A stretch of DNA of 11,778 bases from Clostridia bacterium (lineage in GTDB: Bacteria > Bacillota > Clostridia > Christensenellales > Maliibacteriaceae): contig JAGBGW010000053.1 in the NCBI GenBank assembly GCA_017935825.1, forward strand, positions 1 to 11,778, given 5' to 3'. Made by a program: the position numbers and the translations under genes. Below the pieces are notes generated by a model. The model made no database searches. It was not told the origin of the DNA and saw nothing but the letters and a program-made list of their open reading frames with translations. Position 1 is the stretch's first letter. Each line of letters starts with the position of its first letter. Of the stretch, positions 1-6,106 are shown piece by piece.

Positions 1-43
1 AAATTCAAAATCGCATGCAATATCTATGAAATATCCAACTAAT

Positions 44-83
44 TTGCAAGAAATAAAATAAAAGTTGCAAAATACTATTGCAA
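44..83. repeat. TTGCAA repeats upstream of the Re-citrate synthase gene
   Basis: The palindromic hexamer TTGCAA occurs at 44-49, 65-70 and 78-83, and again in the leader at 143-148. Two copies (64-71 and 142-149) extend to GTTGCAAA. The copy at 78-83 also serves as a plausible -35 box. The clustering in an AT-rich upstream region could be an operator for an unidentified regulator, or simply reflect AT-rich composition. No known regulator motif was recognised. Confidence 0.35.
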
Positions 84-106
84 AATGGGGCATTCTTCTG
101 TACAAT
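78..106 (+). promoter_or_regulatory. Promoter of the Re-citrate synthase gene
   Basis: TTGCAA at 78-83 is separated by exactly 17 nt from TACAAT at 101-106, a good match to the vegetative sigma factor consensus. The predicted transcript start is near 113, giving a leader of about 65 nt. Confidence 0.65.
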
Positions 107-112
107 ACAAAA

Positions 113-131
113 CAGCGCAGTATATGCGCTG
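113..131 (+). promoter_or_regulatory. Hairpin at the 5' end of the leader
   Basis: CAGCGCA (113-119) pairs perfectly with TGCGCTG (125-131) around a 5-nt loop, GTATA. It falls at the predicted transcription start of the downstream gene, so it may stabilise the mRNA 5' end or act as a palindromic operator just downstream of the promoter. There is no T-run, so it is not a terminator. Confidence 0.45.
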
Positions 132-178
132 CATTTATAAAGTTGCAAACAATCCTTTTGGAAAGGAATTGATTCGAT

Positions 179-1603
179 ATGATGAAACCAAGACTTGAGT
201 TTTCCGATAAGAGCAATCTTCTGGAACAGTCCGTCTACCGTTATGAACTGCAGGATGTGGAGCAGCCTAACCTCTACCGCCAGCTGTTTGACTATGAATC
301 CATCCCCAAGATCTCTTTCAACCACCGTCATGTTCCCATCGAAATGCCGGCACAGATCTGGGTCACCGATACCACCTTCCGCGACGGTCAGCAGTCCGTA
401 TCTCCCTTCACCGTGGAGCAGATCGTGGAGCTTTACAAGATGTTCTCCCGTCTGGGCGGTCCCAAGGGCATCATCCGCCAGAGCGAGTTTTTCCTGTACA
501 CGGATAAGGACAAGGCTGCTGTGCGCGCCTGTCAGGAACTTGGCCTGCCTTTCCCCGAGATCACCAGCTGGATCCGCGCAAACAAGAAGGACTTTGCCCT
601 TGTAAAGGAAATGGAAGTTGCAGAGACGGGCATTCTCGTCTCCTGCTCCGACTATCATATATTCACCAAAATGGGCCTGACCCGTGCCAAGGCAATGGAT
701 CAGTACCTTGGCATCGTCAAGGACGCACTGGATGCAGGCATCCGTCCCCGCTGCCACTTTGAGGACATCACCCGTGCAGACTTCTACGGCTTTGTGGTGC
801 CCTTTGCAACGGAACTGATGAAGCTGGCAAACGAAAGCGGTGTGCCCATCAAAATTCGCGCCTGCGATACGTTGGGCTACGGCGTGCCTTACCCGGGCGC
901 CGCACTTCCCAGATCCGTCCCCGGCATCATCTACGGTCTTCGTCACTACGCACAGGTGCCTTCCGAATGGATCGAGTGGCACGGTCATAACGACTTCCAC
1001 CTGGTGGTGGCAAATGCTGCGACCGCATGGCTTTACGGCTGCGGCGGCATCAACTGCTCCATGCTTGGCATCGGCGAGCGCACCGGCAACTGCCCCACCG
1101 AGGGTATGCTGATGGAATACGCATCCCTTCGCGGCACCACCGACGGCATGGATTTCTCCGTCATCACCGAAATTGCGGAGTATTTTGAAAACGTCATCGG
1201 TCATCCCATTCCGCCCCGCACGCCTTTCGTGGGTCGTTCTTTCAACTCCACACGTGCAGGCATCCATGCGGACGGTCTTTTGAAAAATGAGGAGATCTAC
1301 AACATCTTCGATACCGCTAAGATCCTCAACCGTCCTGCCACCGTGGCAGTTGACTCCCACAGCGGTCTTGCAGGCATTGCCCACTGGATCAACGGCTATT
1401 TCCGCCTGCGTGGCGATCTTGCCGTTGACAAGCGCGATGACATCGTTGCAAAGATCAAGGTGGAAGTGGATGCAGAATATGCCCACGGACGCAACACCGT
1501 CATGGGCGACGATGAGCTTGTGTCCATCCTGCGCCGCATCGACAAGACCCGCTTCAAGCAGCTGGCATTCCTTGCCAAGGGTCTGGAAAAAACAGAAGAA
1601 TAA
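179..1603 (+). CDS. Re-citrate synthase-like enzyme (homocitrate/isopropylmalate synthase superfamily)
   Basis: A 474-residue DRE-TIM metallolyase. Such enzymes condense acetyl-CoA with a 2-oxoacid. This sequence most resembles the Re-citrate synthase group (Clostridium kluyveri type), which makes citrate from oxaloacetate in strict anaerobes that lack ordinary citrate synthase and feeds 2-oxoglutarate/glutamate synthesis. Visible motifs are DTTFRDGQQS at 64-73 (metal/acid-base signature), CHFEDITRAD at 192-201, the metal-binding HGHND at 268-272, GIGERTGN at 297-304 and GIHADG at 361-366. It lacks the long C-terminal regulatory domain of LeuA. The start ATG has AAAGGA 11 nt upstream; a second in-frame ATG follows at 182 but lies farther from the SD. 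It is transcribed alone, with a promoter at 78-106 and a terminator at 1630. Substrate choice (oxaloacetate versus 2-oxoglutarate or 2-oxoisovalerate) is inferred from remembered family resemblance. Homocitrate or isopropylmalate synthase remain alternatives. Confidence 0.78.
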   Translation: MMKPRLEFSDKSNLLEQSVYRYELQDVEQPNLYRQLFDYESIPKISFNHRHVPIEMPAQIWVTDTTFRDGQQSVSPFTVEQIVELYKMFSRLGGPKGIIRQSEFFLYTDKDKAAVRACQELGLPFPEITSWIRANKKDFALVKEMEVAETGILVSCSDYHIFTKMGLTRAKAMDQYLGIVKDALDAGIRPRCHFEDITRADFYGFVVPFATELMKLANESGVPIKIRACDTLGYGVPYPGAALPRSVPGIIYGLRHYAQVPSEWIEWHGHNDFHLVVANAATAWLYGCGGINCSMLGIGERTGNCPTEGMLMEYASLRGTTDGMDFSVITEIAEYFENVIGHPIPPRTPFVGRSFNSTRAGIHADGLLKNEEIYNIFDTAKILNRPATVAVDSHSGLAGIAHWINGYFRLRGDLAVDKRDDIVAKIKVEVDAEYAHGRNTVMGDDELVSILRRIDKTRFKQLAFLAKGLEKTEE

Positions 1604-1629
1604 TGTTCTGAGCATAGAAGAAGGATGGC

Positions 1630-1670
1630 AAAGCCCCGAAAATGATGGCGATTTTTCGGGGCTTTGTTGT
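1630..1670 (+). terminator. Intrinsic terminator after the Re-citrate synthase gene
   Basis: AAAGCCCCGAAAA (1630-1642) pairs perfectly over 13 bp with TTTTCGGGGCTTT (1653-1665), followed by the T-rich tail GTTGT. The 5' A-run makes it potentially bidirectional. Confidence 0.9.
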
Positions 1671-1691
1671 GTAAAGAATCGGGACATCTGC

Positions 1692-1726
1692 TTGCAAATA
1701 CCACATAAAAGCGTAAAATATATAAT
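1692..1726 (+). promoter_or_regulatory. Putative promoter of the MATE exporter gene
   Basis: TTGCAA at 1692-1697 lies 16 nt before TAAAAT at 1714-1719. A perfect TATAAT follows at 1721-1726 but has no good -35 at the usual distance. Either hexamer could be the -10 box. Confidence 0.45.
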
Positions 1727-1761
1727 AAAGTTGAATTTTTCAGGAAAGCGTAAACGGTATT

Positions 1762-3168
1762 ATGACACAGGCAAAAAAACAGGAAGTAAGCAAGCAGGAA
1801 TTATTTGAAAAAGTACCCGTCCCCAAGGCGCTGATGACCTTGGCAGTACCCACCATCATCAGCCAGCTGATCCATCTTGTTTACAACATGGTGGACGCAT
1901 TCTTCATTGGCAGAACGGGCAATTCCTATATGATGGCGGCGGCATCGCTGTCGCTGACACTGATGCTGATGATGATCTCCTTTTCCAACCTCTTCGGCGT
2001 TGGCGGCGGCAGTCTTGTGGCTCGCCTCATCGGTGCAAAGAAGGAGGAAGAGGCACGCCGTGTCAGTGCCTTCAGCTTCTACGGCGCCATTTTGGCGGCA
2101 GTATCGTATTCTCTTTTGATCGGTCTTTTCATGGACCCCATCATGCGCATGCTGGGCGCATCCGATGCCACCATCGGCTTTGCCCGTCAGTATGCGCTGT
2201 ACGTTGTCGTCCTTGGCGCACTGCCCAGCATTTTGATGAACACCATCGCACACCTTCTTCGTAACGTGGGCTATGCAAAGCAGGCAAGCTTCGGTCTTTC
2301 CGGCGGCGGTATTTTGAATATCATTCTCGATCCGCTGTTTATGTTTGTCATCCTGCCCGACGGTATGGAGGTGGCTGGTGCGGCACTTGCAACCTTGATC
2401 TCCAACGTTGCATCCTGCGTCTATCTTCTTTACGCCTTCCGTCAGGCGACCAAGACCGCGCCCCTTGGCATCCGTCCTTCCGATGCACTTAAAATCGGCA
2501 AGGAAAATGCAAAGAGCCTTTTTGCGGTGGGTATTCCCTCCGCCATGCTGACGGCGCTGCTTGACGTGTCCAACGTGGTGCTCAACGCACTTGCCGCCGC
2601 CCACAGCGACCTTGTGCTGGCAGGCATCGGCATCGTCATGAAGGTGGAGCGCGTGCCCAACGCCATCAACATCGGTATCTGCCAGGGCATGCTGCCCATC
2701 GTGGCCTATAACTACGCATCGGGCAACCGCGAGAGAATGAAAAAGACCATTGACACCGCACGGCTTTACGGTCTTTCCATTGCGGCAGTAAGCATCGTGA
2801 TGTTCCTGATTTTTGCACCCGGGTTTACCCGCATCTTCCTTTCCACGGGCTCCGATGCACAGGCGGCGCTTGCAACGCTCTCGTTTGCGGCACTGTTCCT
2901 TCGCATCCGCTGCCTTGCGGCGCCTTTGCAGTTTTTGAACTTCCATACGTCCTACTGCATGCAGGCCATGGGCAACGGCCGCGGCACTCTCATCCACAGT
3001 ATCGTGCGCCAGCTGGCGTTCTACATTCCCTTTATGTACATCTTAAATGCCCTCTTCGGTTACGTTGGTCTGACCTTTGCCATCGTGGCGGGCGAAGGCT
3101 GCGGCGCACTGTTTGCACTTTGGCTGCTTCGAAGGTATCTGAAAAAAGTCGCCAAACAAAATGCATGA
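1762..3168 (+). CDS. MATE family multidrug/cation efflux transporter
   Basis: A 468-residue integral membrane protein of the MATE family (MepA/NorM-like), which exports cationic drugs or metabolites in exchange for Na+ or H+. Two MatE repeats are visible. The N-terminal signature runs from AVPTIISQLIHLVYNMVDAF (28-47) into FIGRTG (48-53). It is followed by NLFGVGGGSLVARLIG (76-91) and ILDPLFMF (188-195). The second half carries GICQGMLPIVAYNYASGN (305-322). About 12 hydrophobic segments fit the family length of 440-480 residues. The ATG start is preceded by AGGAAA at 1742-1747, rather far away (14 nt), so initiation may be modest. The gene is alone between two terminators, and no regulator lies next to it. 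The substrate cannot be predicted. Confidence 0.93.
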   Translation: MTQAKKQEVSKQELFEKVPVPKALMTLAVPTIISQLIHLVYNMVDAFFIGRTGNSYMMAAASLSLTLMLMMISFSNLFGVGGGSLVARLIGAKKEEEARRVSAFSFYGAILAAVSYSLLIGLFMDPIMRMLGASDATIGFARQYALYVVVLGALPSILMNTIAHLLRNVGYAKQASFGLSGGGILNIILDPLFMFVILPDGMEVAGAALATLISNVASCVYLLYAFRQATKTAPLGIRPSDALKIGKENAKSLFAVGIPSAMLTALLDVSNVVLNALAAAHSDLVLAGIGIVMKVERVPNAINIGICQGMLPIVAYNYASGNRERMKKTIDTARLYGLSIAAVSIVMFLIFAPGFTRIFLSTGSDAQAALATLSFAALFLRIRCLAAPLQFLNFHTSYCMQAMGNGRGTLIHSIVRQLAFYIPFMYILNALFGYVGLTFAIVAGEGCGALFALWLLRRYLKKVAKQNA

Positions 3169-3174
3169 TGTTCG

Positions 3175-3206
3175 GGCGGTATGCTGATGCATATCGCCTT
3201 TTCTTG
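3175..3206 (+). terminator. Intrinsic terminator after the MATE gene
   Basis: GGCGGTATGC (3175-3184) pairs with GCATATCGCC (3189-3198) over 10 bp with one G-U pair and a TGAT loop, followed by TTTTCTTG. It starts 6 nt after the stop codon. Confidence 0.88.
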
Positions 3207-3229
3207 TGCAAAATTAATATTTTGCCCGA

Positions 3230-3258
3230 TTGTATAAAGTATGTAAAACTGCTATACT
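3230..3258 (+). promoter_or_regulatory. Promoter of the GNAT acetyltransferase gene
   Basis: TTGTAT at 3230-3235 and TATACT at 3253-3258 are separated by 17 nt. The transcript would start near 3265, leaving a short leader of about 26 nt. Confidence 0.65.
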
Positions 3259-3290
3259 GCTAACAGAATCAACCGCATGAGGGAAACGCG

Positions 3291-3779
3291 ATGGCAGACA
3301 TCATCCGACAGGTGAAAATGAAAGACTTGCAGGCGTGCACCCAGGTGGAATCTTTGGGATTTCCCGAAGAGGAAGCCGCAAGCCTTGATTCCATCCGAAG
3401 CAGGATCGCTGCCTATCCTGAAAGCTTTTTTGTCTTTGAACGCGACGGCCGCGTGGTGGGACATATCATGGGCGCGGTGATCGACAAGCTCTACATCGAA
3501 GACGAGATGTTTTCGGATATCTCCCTGCACAATCGGGATTTTCCCATTCAGGCGATCTTCAGTGTCTGCGTGCATCCCGACTTTCGCAGGCAGGGCATTG
3601 CGGCGCAATTGATTCGCCATATGGTCGATGCCTGTATCGCGCGGGGGAAAGAAGCCATCACTCTCACCTGCAAAAAGGAAAAGCTTGCCTATTATGCAAA
3701 GTTTGGTTTTCAAGACCATGGTATCGCAGGCTCTGTCCACGGCGGCGCGGTGTGGTATAATATGGTTCTGGAACTGTAA
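3291..3779 (+). CDS. GNAT family N-acetyltransferase (AANAT-like)
   Basis: A 162-residue single-domain GNAT acetyltransferase, which transfers an acetyl group from acetyl-CoA to an amine. The acetyl-CoA-binding motif A is VCVHPDFRRQGIAAQLI at 92-108, with the pyrophosphate-binding RRQGIA at 99-104. Motif B is YYAKFGFQDHG at 134-144. The N-terminal GFPEEEAAS (23-31) and the strand GRVVGHIMG (53-61) resemble the arylalkylamine N-acetyltransferase-like branch. The start ATG has GAGGGA at 3279-3284, about 6 nt upstream. There is no terminator between this gene and the DegV gene 82 nt downstream, so some read-through is likely although the latter has its own promoter. The substrate is unknown. Confidence 0.88.
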   Translation: MADIIRQVKMKDLQACTQVESLGFPEEEAASLDSIRSRIAAYPESFFVFERDGRVVGHIMGAVIDKLYIEDEMFSDISLHNRDFPIQAIFSVCVHPDFRRQGIAAQLIRHMVDACIARGKEAITLTCKKEKLAYYAKFGFQDHGIAGSVHGGAVWYNMVLEL

Positions 3780-3801
3780 GGTAATTCCACAGTTGGTTGC
3801 G

Positions 3802-3831
3802 TTGAGCGCGTGATCAAATCTGTGTTATAAT
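3802..3831 (+). promoter_or_regulatory. Promoter of the DegV-family gene
   Basis: TTGAGC at 3802-3807 is followed after 18 nt by a perfect TATAAT at 3826-3831. The leader is about 24 nt and contains the SD GGAGGTG at 3845-3851. Confidence 0.72.
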
Positions 3832-3861
3832 AGATAAAATGAATGGAGGTGTAAACTTTCT

Positions 3862-4719
3862 ATGGCAAAAAAAGTTGTCATCACCGCTGACAGTACTTGC
3901 GACTTGTCTGCGGAACTTGTTGAAAGATACGGCGTAAAAATCGTTCCGCTGTATGTCAATCTGGATGGCACCATGTATCGCGATGGTGTGGACGCAAAGC
4001 CTCAGATGATCTTTGATCTGTTCGAGGACAAGAAGATCCTTCCCAAAACCTCTGCGCCTGCTGTGCAGGATTATATCGATCATTTCACGCAGTATCTGGA
4101 TGGGGAAACCGAGATCGTACACATCAGCCTTTCCAGCGAAATGTCCGCCAGCTGCCAGAATGCAAACCTTGCAGCAGGGGAGATCGGTGAAGGTGTATAC
4201 GTGGTAGACTCCCGTAACCTTTCCACCGGCATTGGTCATATCGTCATCGAGGCAGCAGAACGTGCTGCACAGGGTATGCCTGCTTCCCAGATCAAGGAAG
4301 AATGCGAAAAGTTAACAGATCTTGTAGAGGCCAGCTTCGTCATCAGCAATCTTGTATTCCTTTATAAAGGCGGCCGCTGCAGCGCAACTTCTGCATTGAT
4401 GGGTACTGCACTGAACATCAAACCCGGCATTGTGGTCAAAGACGGTAAGATGGGTGTGGCAAAGAAGTATCGCGGACCCTTTGAAAAGTGCCTGGTCAAG
4501 TATGTTGCTGACCAGCTGCAGGGTCGTGACGATATCGACACCCGCCGCATTTTCATCACCCGCTCCAGCGCAACGCCCAAGGCGGATGAGGTGGTATTGG
4601 CAGAAATCAAAAAGTATGTGGACTTTGAAGAAGTGTACTACACTTACGCAGGCTGCACCATCTGCGGTCACTGCGGTCCCGATACCCTCGGCATTCTGTT
4701 TATGAGAAAGCCTGAGTAA
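3862..4719 (+). CDS. DegV family fatty-acid-binding protein (FakB-like)
   Basis: A 285-residue DegV protein. Members of this family bind a fatty acid and, as FakB, present it to the kinase FakA for phosphorylation and entry into phospholipid synthesis. Domain signatures: DSTCDL (10-15), KTSAPAVQDY (62-71, the TSxP motif), SLSSEMSASCQNA (89-101), VVDSRNLSTGIG (114-125), GRCSATSALMGTALNIKPGI (171-190) and the C-terminal GHCGPDTLG (269-277). Length is typical (about 280). The start has a strong GGAGGTG 10 nt upstream. No fakA is seen in this window. The next gene is a lipid kinase, which fits a lipid theme but is separated by a terminator. The C-terminal segment has three close cysteines (265, 268, 271), with no evidence of metal binding. 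Confidence 0.92.
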   Translation: MAKKVVITADSTCDLSAELVERYGVKIVPLYVNLDGTMYRDGVDAKPQMIFDLFEDKKILPKTSAPAVQDYIDHFTQYLDGETEIVHISLSSEMSASCQNANLAAGEIGEGVYVVDSRNLSTGIGHIVIEAAERAAQGMPASQIKEECEKLTDLVEASFVISNLVFLYKGGRCSATSALMGTALNIKPGIVVKDGKMGVAKKYRGPFEKCLVKYVADQLQGRDDIDTRRIFITRSSATPKADEVVLAEIKKYVDFEEVYYTYAGCTICGHCGPDTLGILFMRKPE

Positions 4720-4723
4720 AAAC

Positions 4724-4763
4724 AAAAAGGAGAAGTGAGGAAAATCGCTTCTCCTTTTTTGTT
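4724..4763 (+). terminator. Intrinsic terminator after the DegV gene
   Basis: AAAAAGGAGAAGTGA (4724-4738) pairs with TCGCTTCTCCTTTTT (4745-4759) over 15 bp with one G-U pair around a 6-nt loop, followed by more T and GTT. The A-rich 5' arm suggests bidirectional function. Confidence 0.92.
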
Positions 4764-4810
4764 GCATCTTTACGAAAAAACTTATTTTCTGTAAGGATTT
4801 CAAAAATCTA

Positions 4811-4840
4811 TTGCATGTTGCGGCGGTTATTTGCTATAAC
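4811..4840 (+). promoter_or_regulatory. Promoter of the lipid kinase gene
   Basis: TTGCAT at 4811-4816 and TATAAC at 4835-4840 with an 18-nt spacer, lying between the preceding terminator and the kinase start. Confidence 0.55.
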
Positions 4841-4899
4841 TTTAATGCAGCTAAAAATGCTGCGATATTTTGAAATTGGATTGGCATGGTGTGATTTTT

Positions 4900-5796
4900 A
4901 TGGATCAAAAACTGCTGCTGATTATGAACCCCCAGTCGGGCACCAAACGGGCAAACAAATACCTGCCCCAGATCATCGACGTGTTCCAGACGGGCGGCTA
5001 TTATTGCGAAGTGCGCATGACGCAAAAGTCGGGCGATGCACGGGATTTTGTAAAGCAAAGCGGAAGTGACGCGGCACTGATCGTCTGCATCGGCGGCGAC
5101 GGCACTTTAAATGAGGTGATCGATGGGCTGATGATGATCGGCTACGACGGACCTTTGGGCTACATCCCTGCAGGCAGTACCAACGACTTTGGCTCCAGCT
5201 TAAAGCTTTCCAAAGACCCCCTGCAGGCGGCGCGGGACATCATGTGGGGTGAGGAAAAGACCCTGGACATCTGCACCTTCAACGACCGCTACTACGCCTA
5301 CGTTGCATCCTGCGGCGCATTCACTTCTGTCTGCTACGAAACGCCCCAGCAGGTGAAAAACTCTCTGGGTCATCTTGCCTATGTCTTGCAGGGCATCAAA
5401 GATCTGTCGCAGATTCGTCCCATTCCCATGCGCGTACAGACCCGTGACGGCGATGTGTTTGAAGATGACTACATTTTTGCCGCCTTCAGCAATTCCACCT
5501 CCATTGCAGGCATCCTTTCCATGGAAAACGAAGCCGTGGATATGAACGACGGTCTGTTTGAGCTTTTGCTTGTGAAAAGTCCTGAAACCATGCAGGAGCT
5601 GGGCAACATCGTCTACAGCCTTCTTTCCCAGCAGTATCACGCAAAGTACCTGACGTTCTGCGCGGCGGATGAGGTCAGTATAAAGATCGACGAATCCATC
5701 GACTGGACACTGGACGGCGAGTATGCAAAGGGCGCATCCGACATCGTCATCCGCAACATCCCCGATGCCATCCACGTCATCGTACCCAGCAGATAA
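4900..5796 (+). CDS. Diacylglycerol kinase family lipid kinase (DgkB/YegS/LCB5 type)
   Basis: A 298-residue soluble lipid kinase that phosphorylates diacylglycerol or a similar lipid at the membrane face using ATP, recycling it to phosphatidic acid. Motifs: MNPQSG (9-14), the nucleotide-binding GGDGTLNEV (65-73), GSTNDFG (92-98), the C-terminal DMNDGLFELLLV (214-225) and LDGEYA (271-276) carrying a catalytic/metal-site acid. Length matches the family (about 300). The frame is open upstream to a TTG at 4870, but no ribosome binding site precedes it. The ATG at 4900 puts the protein start immediately before the conserved strand (MDQKLLLIMNP), with a weak GGTGTGA at 4888-4894. The true lipid substrate is not determinable. 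The 3' UTR holds the first hairpin array instead of a simple terminator. Confidence 0.9.
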   Translation: MDQKLLLIMNPQSGTKRANKYLPQIIDVFQTGGYYCEVRMTQKSGDARDFVKQSGSDAALIVCIGGDGTLNEVIDGLMMIGYDGPLGYIPAGSTNDFGSSLKLSKDPLQAARDIMWGEEKTLDICTFNDRYYAYVASCGAFTSVCYETPQQVKNSLGHLAYVLQGIKDLSQIRPIPMRVQTRDGDVFEDDYIFAAFSNSTSIAGILSMENEAVDMNDGLFELLLVKSPETMQELGNIVYSLLSQQYHAKYLTFCAADEVSIKIDESIDWTLDGEYAKGASDIVIRNIPDAIHVIVPSR

Positions 5797-5828
5797 AAAT
5801 CAAATTGTATTGTAACAAAAGACCGCTT

Positions 5829-5859
5829 TGAGGCACACTTCCTTAGGAAGTGTGCCTCA
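5829..5859 (+). repeat. 14-bp perfect head hairpin of element 1
   Basis: TGAGGCACACTTCC (5829-5842) is fully complementary to GGAAGTGTGCCTCA (5846-5859) with a 3-nt TTA loop. It starts 33 nt after the kinase stop codon. It is not followed by a T-run, so it is not a standard terminator. The equivalent position in element 2 is occupied by the 11-bp hairpin at 8563-8589. Confidence 0.85.
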
Positions 5860-5945
5860 GTTATATTCGCCTGACGGCGAGTTATATTGCTTCGCAGTTA
5901 TATTTGGCTTACGCCAAGTTATATTGTCCTTCGGACAGTTAAAAT
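5860..5945 (+). repeat. Spacer-hairpin tandem units of element 1
   Basis: Four identical GTTATATT spacers (starts 5860, 5881, 5897, 5918; intervals 21, 16, 21 nt) and a degenerate fifth at 5938 frame four short hairpins with different stems. Loops are TGAC, TTC, TTAC and TTC; on the opposite strand they read GTCA, GAA, GTAA and GAA. One unit, TGGCTTACGCCA at 5905-5916, recurs exactly in element 2 on the other strand (8525-8536). Confidence 0.88.
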
Positions 5946-6039
5946 GGCGAATATAATATCACTGAAACCGTGAAGTTTCAATATCACTTTTCTGCAAAGT
6001 GTATTCTTAATGCGGTCTTTTTATATGGATTAAAAGAAT

Positions 6040-6068
6040 CTTAAACACTTAAAACCTTTGTTCTTAAA
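6040..6068 (+). promoter_or_regulatory. Triple CTTAAA direct repeat upstream of the response regulator
   Basis: CTTAAA occurs at 6040-6045, 6048-6053 and 6063-6068, in the same orientation, with start-to-start distances of 8 and 15 nt. Tandem direct repeats close to the promoter are the usual shape of OmpR/PhoB-type regulator sites, so this may be an autoregulatory site for the downstream regulator. The region is AT-rich, so chance is possible. Confidence 0.4.
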
Positions 6069-6088
6069 GCTAAATTTGATACTATAGT
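6058..6088 (+). promoter_or_regulatory. Putative promoter of the two-component operon
   Basis: TTGTTC at 6058-6063 lies 16 nt before TACTAT at 6080-6085; TATAGT at 6083-6088 is an alternative -10. The SD GGAGG follows at 6093-6097, so the leader would be very short. Confidence 0.45.
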
Positions 6089-6106
6089 AATCGGAGGTTG
6101 GTTAAC

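Larger units (their letters stand above)
5817..6021 (+). repeat. Hairpin-array element 1 (GTTATATT spacers) enclosed by a 10-bp inverted repeat
   Basis: A non-coding structured element of about 205 nt. The outer inverted repeat is AAAAGACCGC (5817-5826) and GCGGTCTTTT (6012-6021). Inside, in order: a 14-bp perfect hairpin (5829-5859), then GTTATATT spacers at 5860, 5881, 5897 and 5918 alternating with small hairpins TCGCC-TGAC-GGCGA, TGC-TTC-GCA, TTGGC-TTAC-GCCAA and TGTCC-TTC-GGACA, then a degenerate spacer GTTAAAAT at 5938. Next is GGCGAATATAA (5946-5956), the exact reverse complement of 5861-5871. The tail has hairpins TGAAAC/GTTTCA (5963-5980) and CACTTT/AAAGTG (5985-6001), with AATATCACT repeated at 5955 and 5980. 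No open frame of note is present. The stems differ but all pair. I do not recognise a named family; it could be a MITE-like element or a 3'-UTR RNA. Confidence 0.85.

Noticed and set aside
5..1687. A 560-codon open frame antisense to the Re-citrate synthase gene
   Set aside because: The translation is Cys/His/Gly-rich low-complexity text with no domain. It mirrors the codon bias of the sense gene and overlaps the promoter and terminator of a clearly real gene.
4870..4899. TTG start adding 10 residues to the lipid kinase
   Set aside because: No ribosome binding site upstream of 4870, and the added residues precede the conserved first strand without family support.
5860..5925. Tandem -10 boxes: GTTATATT read on the minus strand gives TATAAC four times
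   Set aside because: No -35 boxes lie at the right distance and the equivalent spacer in element 2 does not resemble a -10 box, so this is probably coincidental.
5860..5945. CRISPR array
   Set aside because: The repeated unit is only 8 nt, the inter-repeat segments are themselves palindromes of 7-13 nt, and no cas genes are present.
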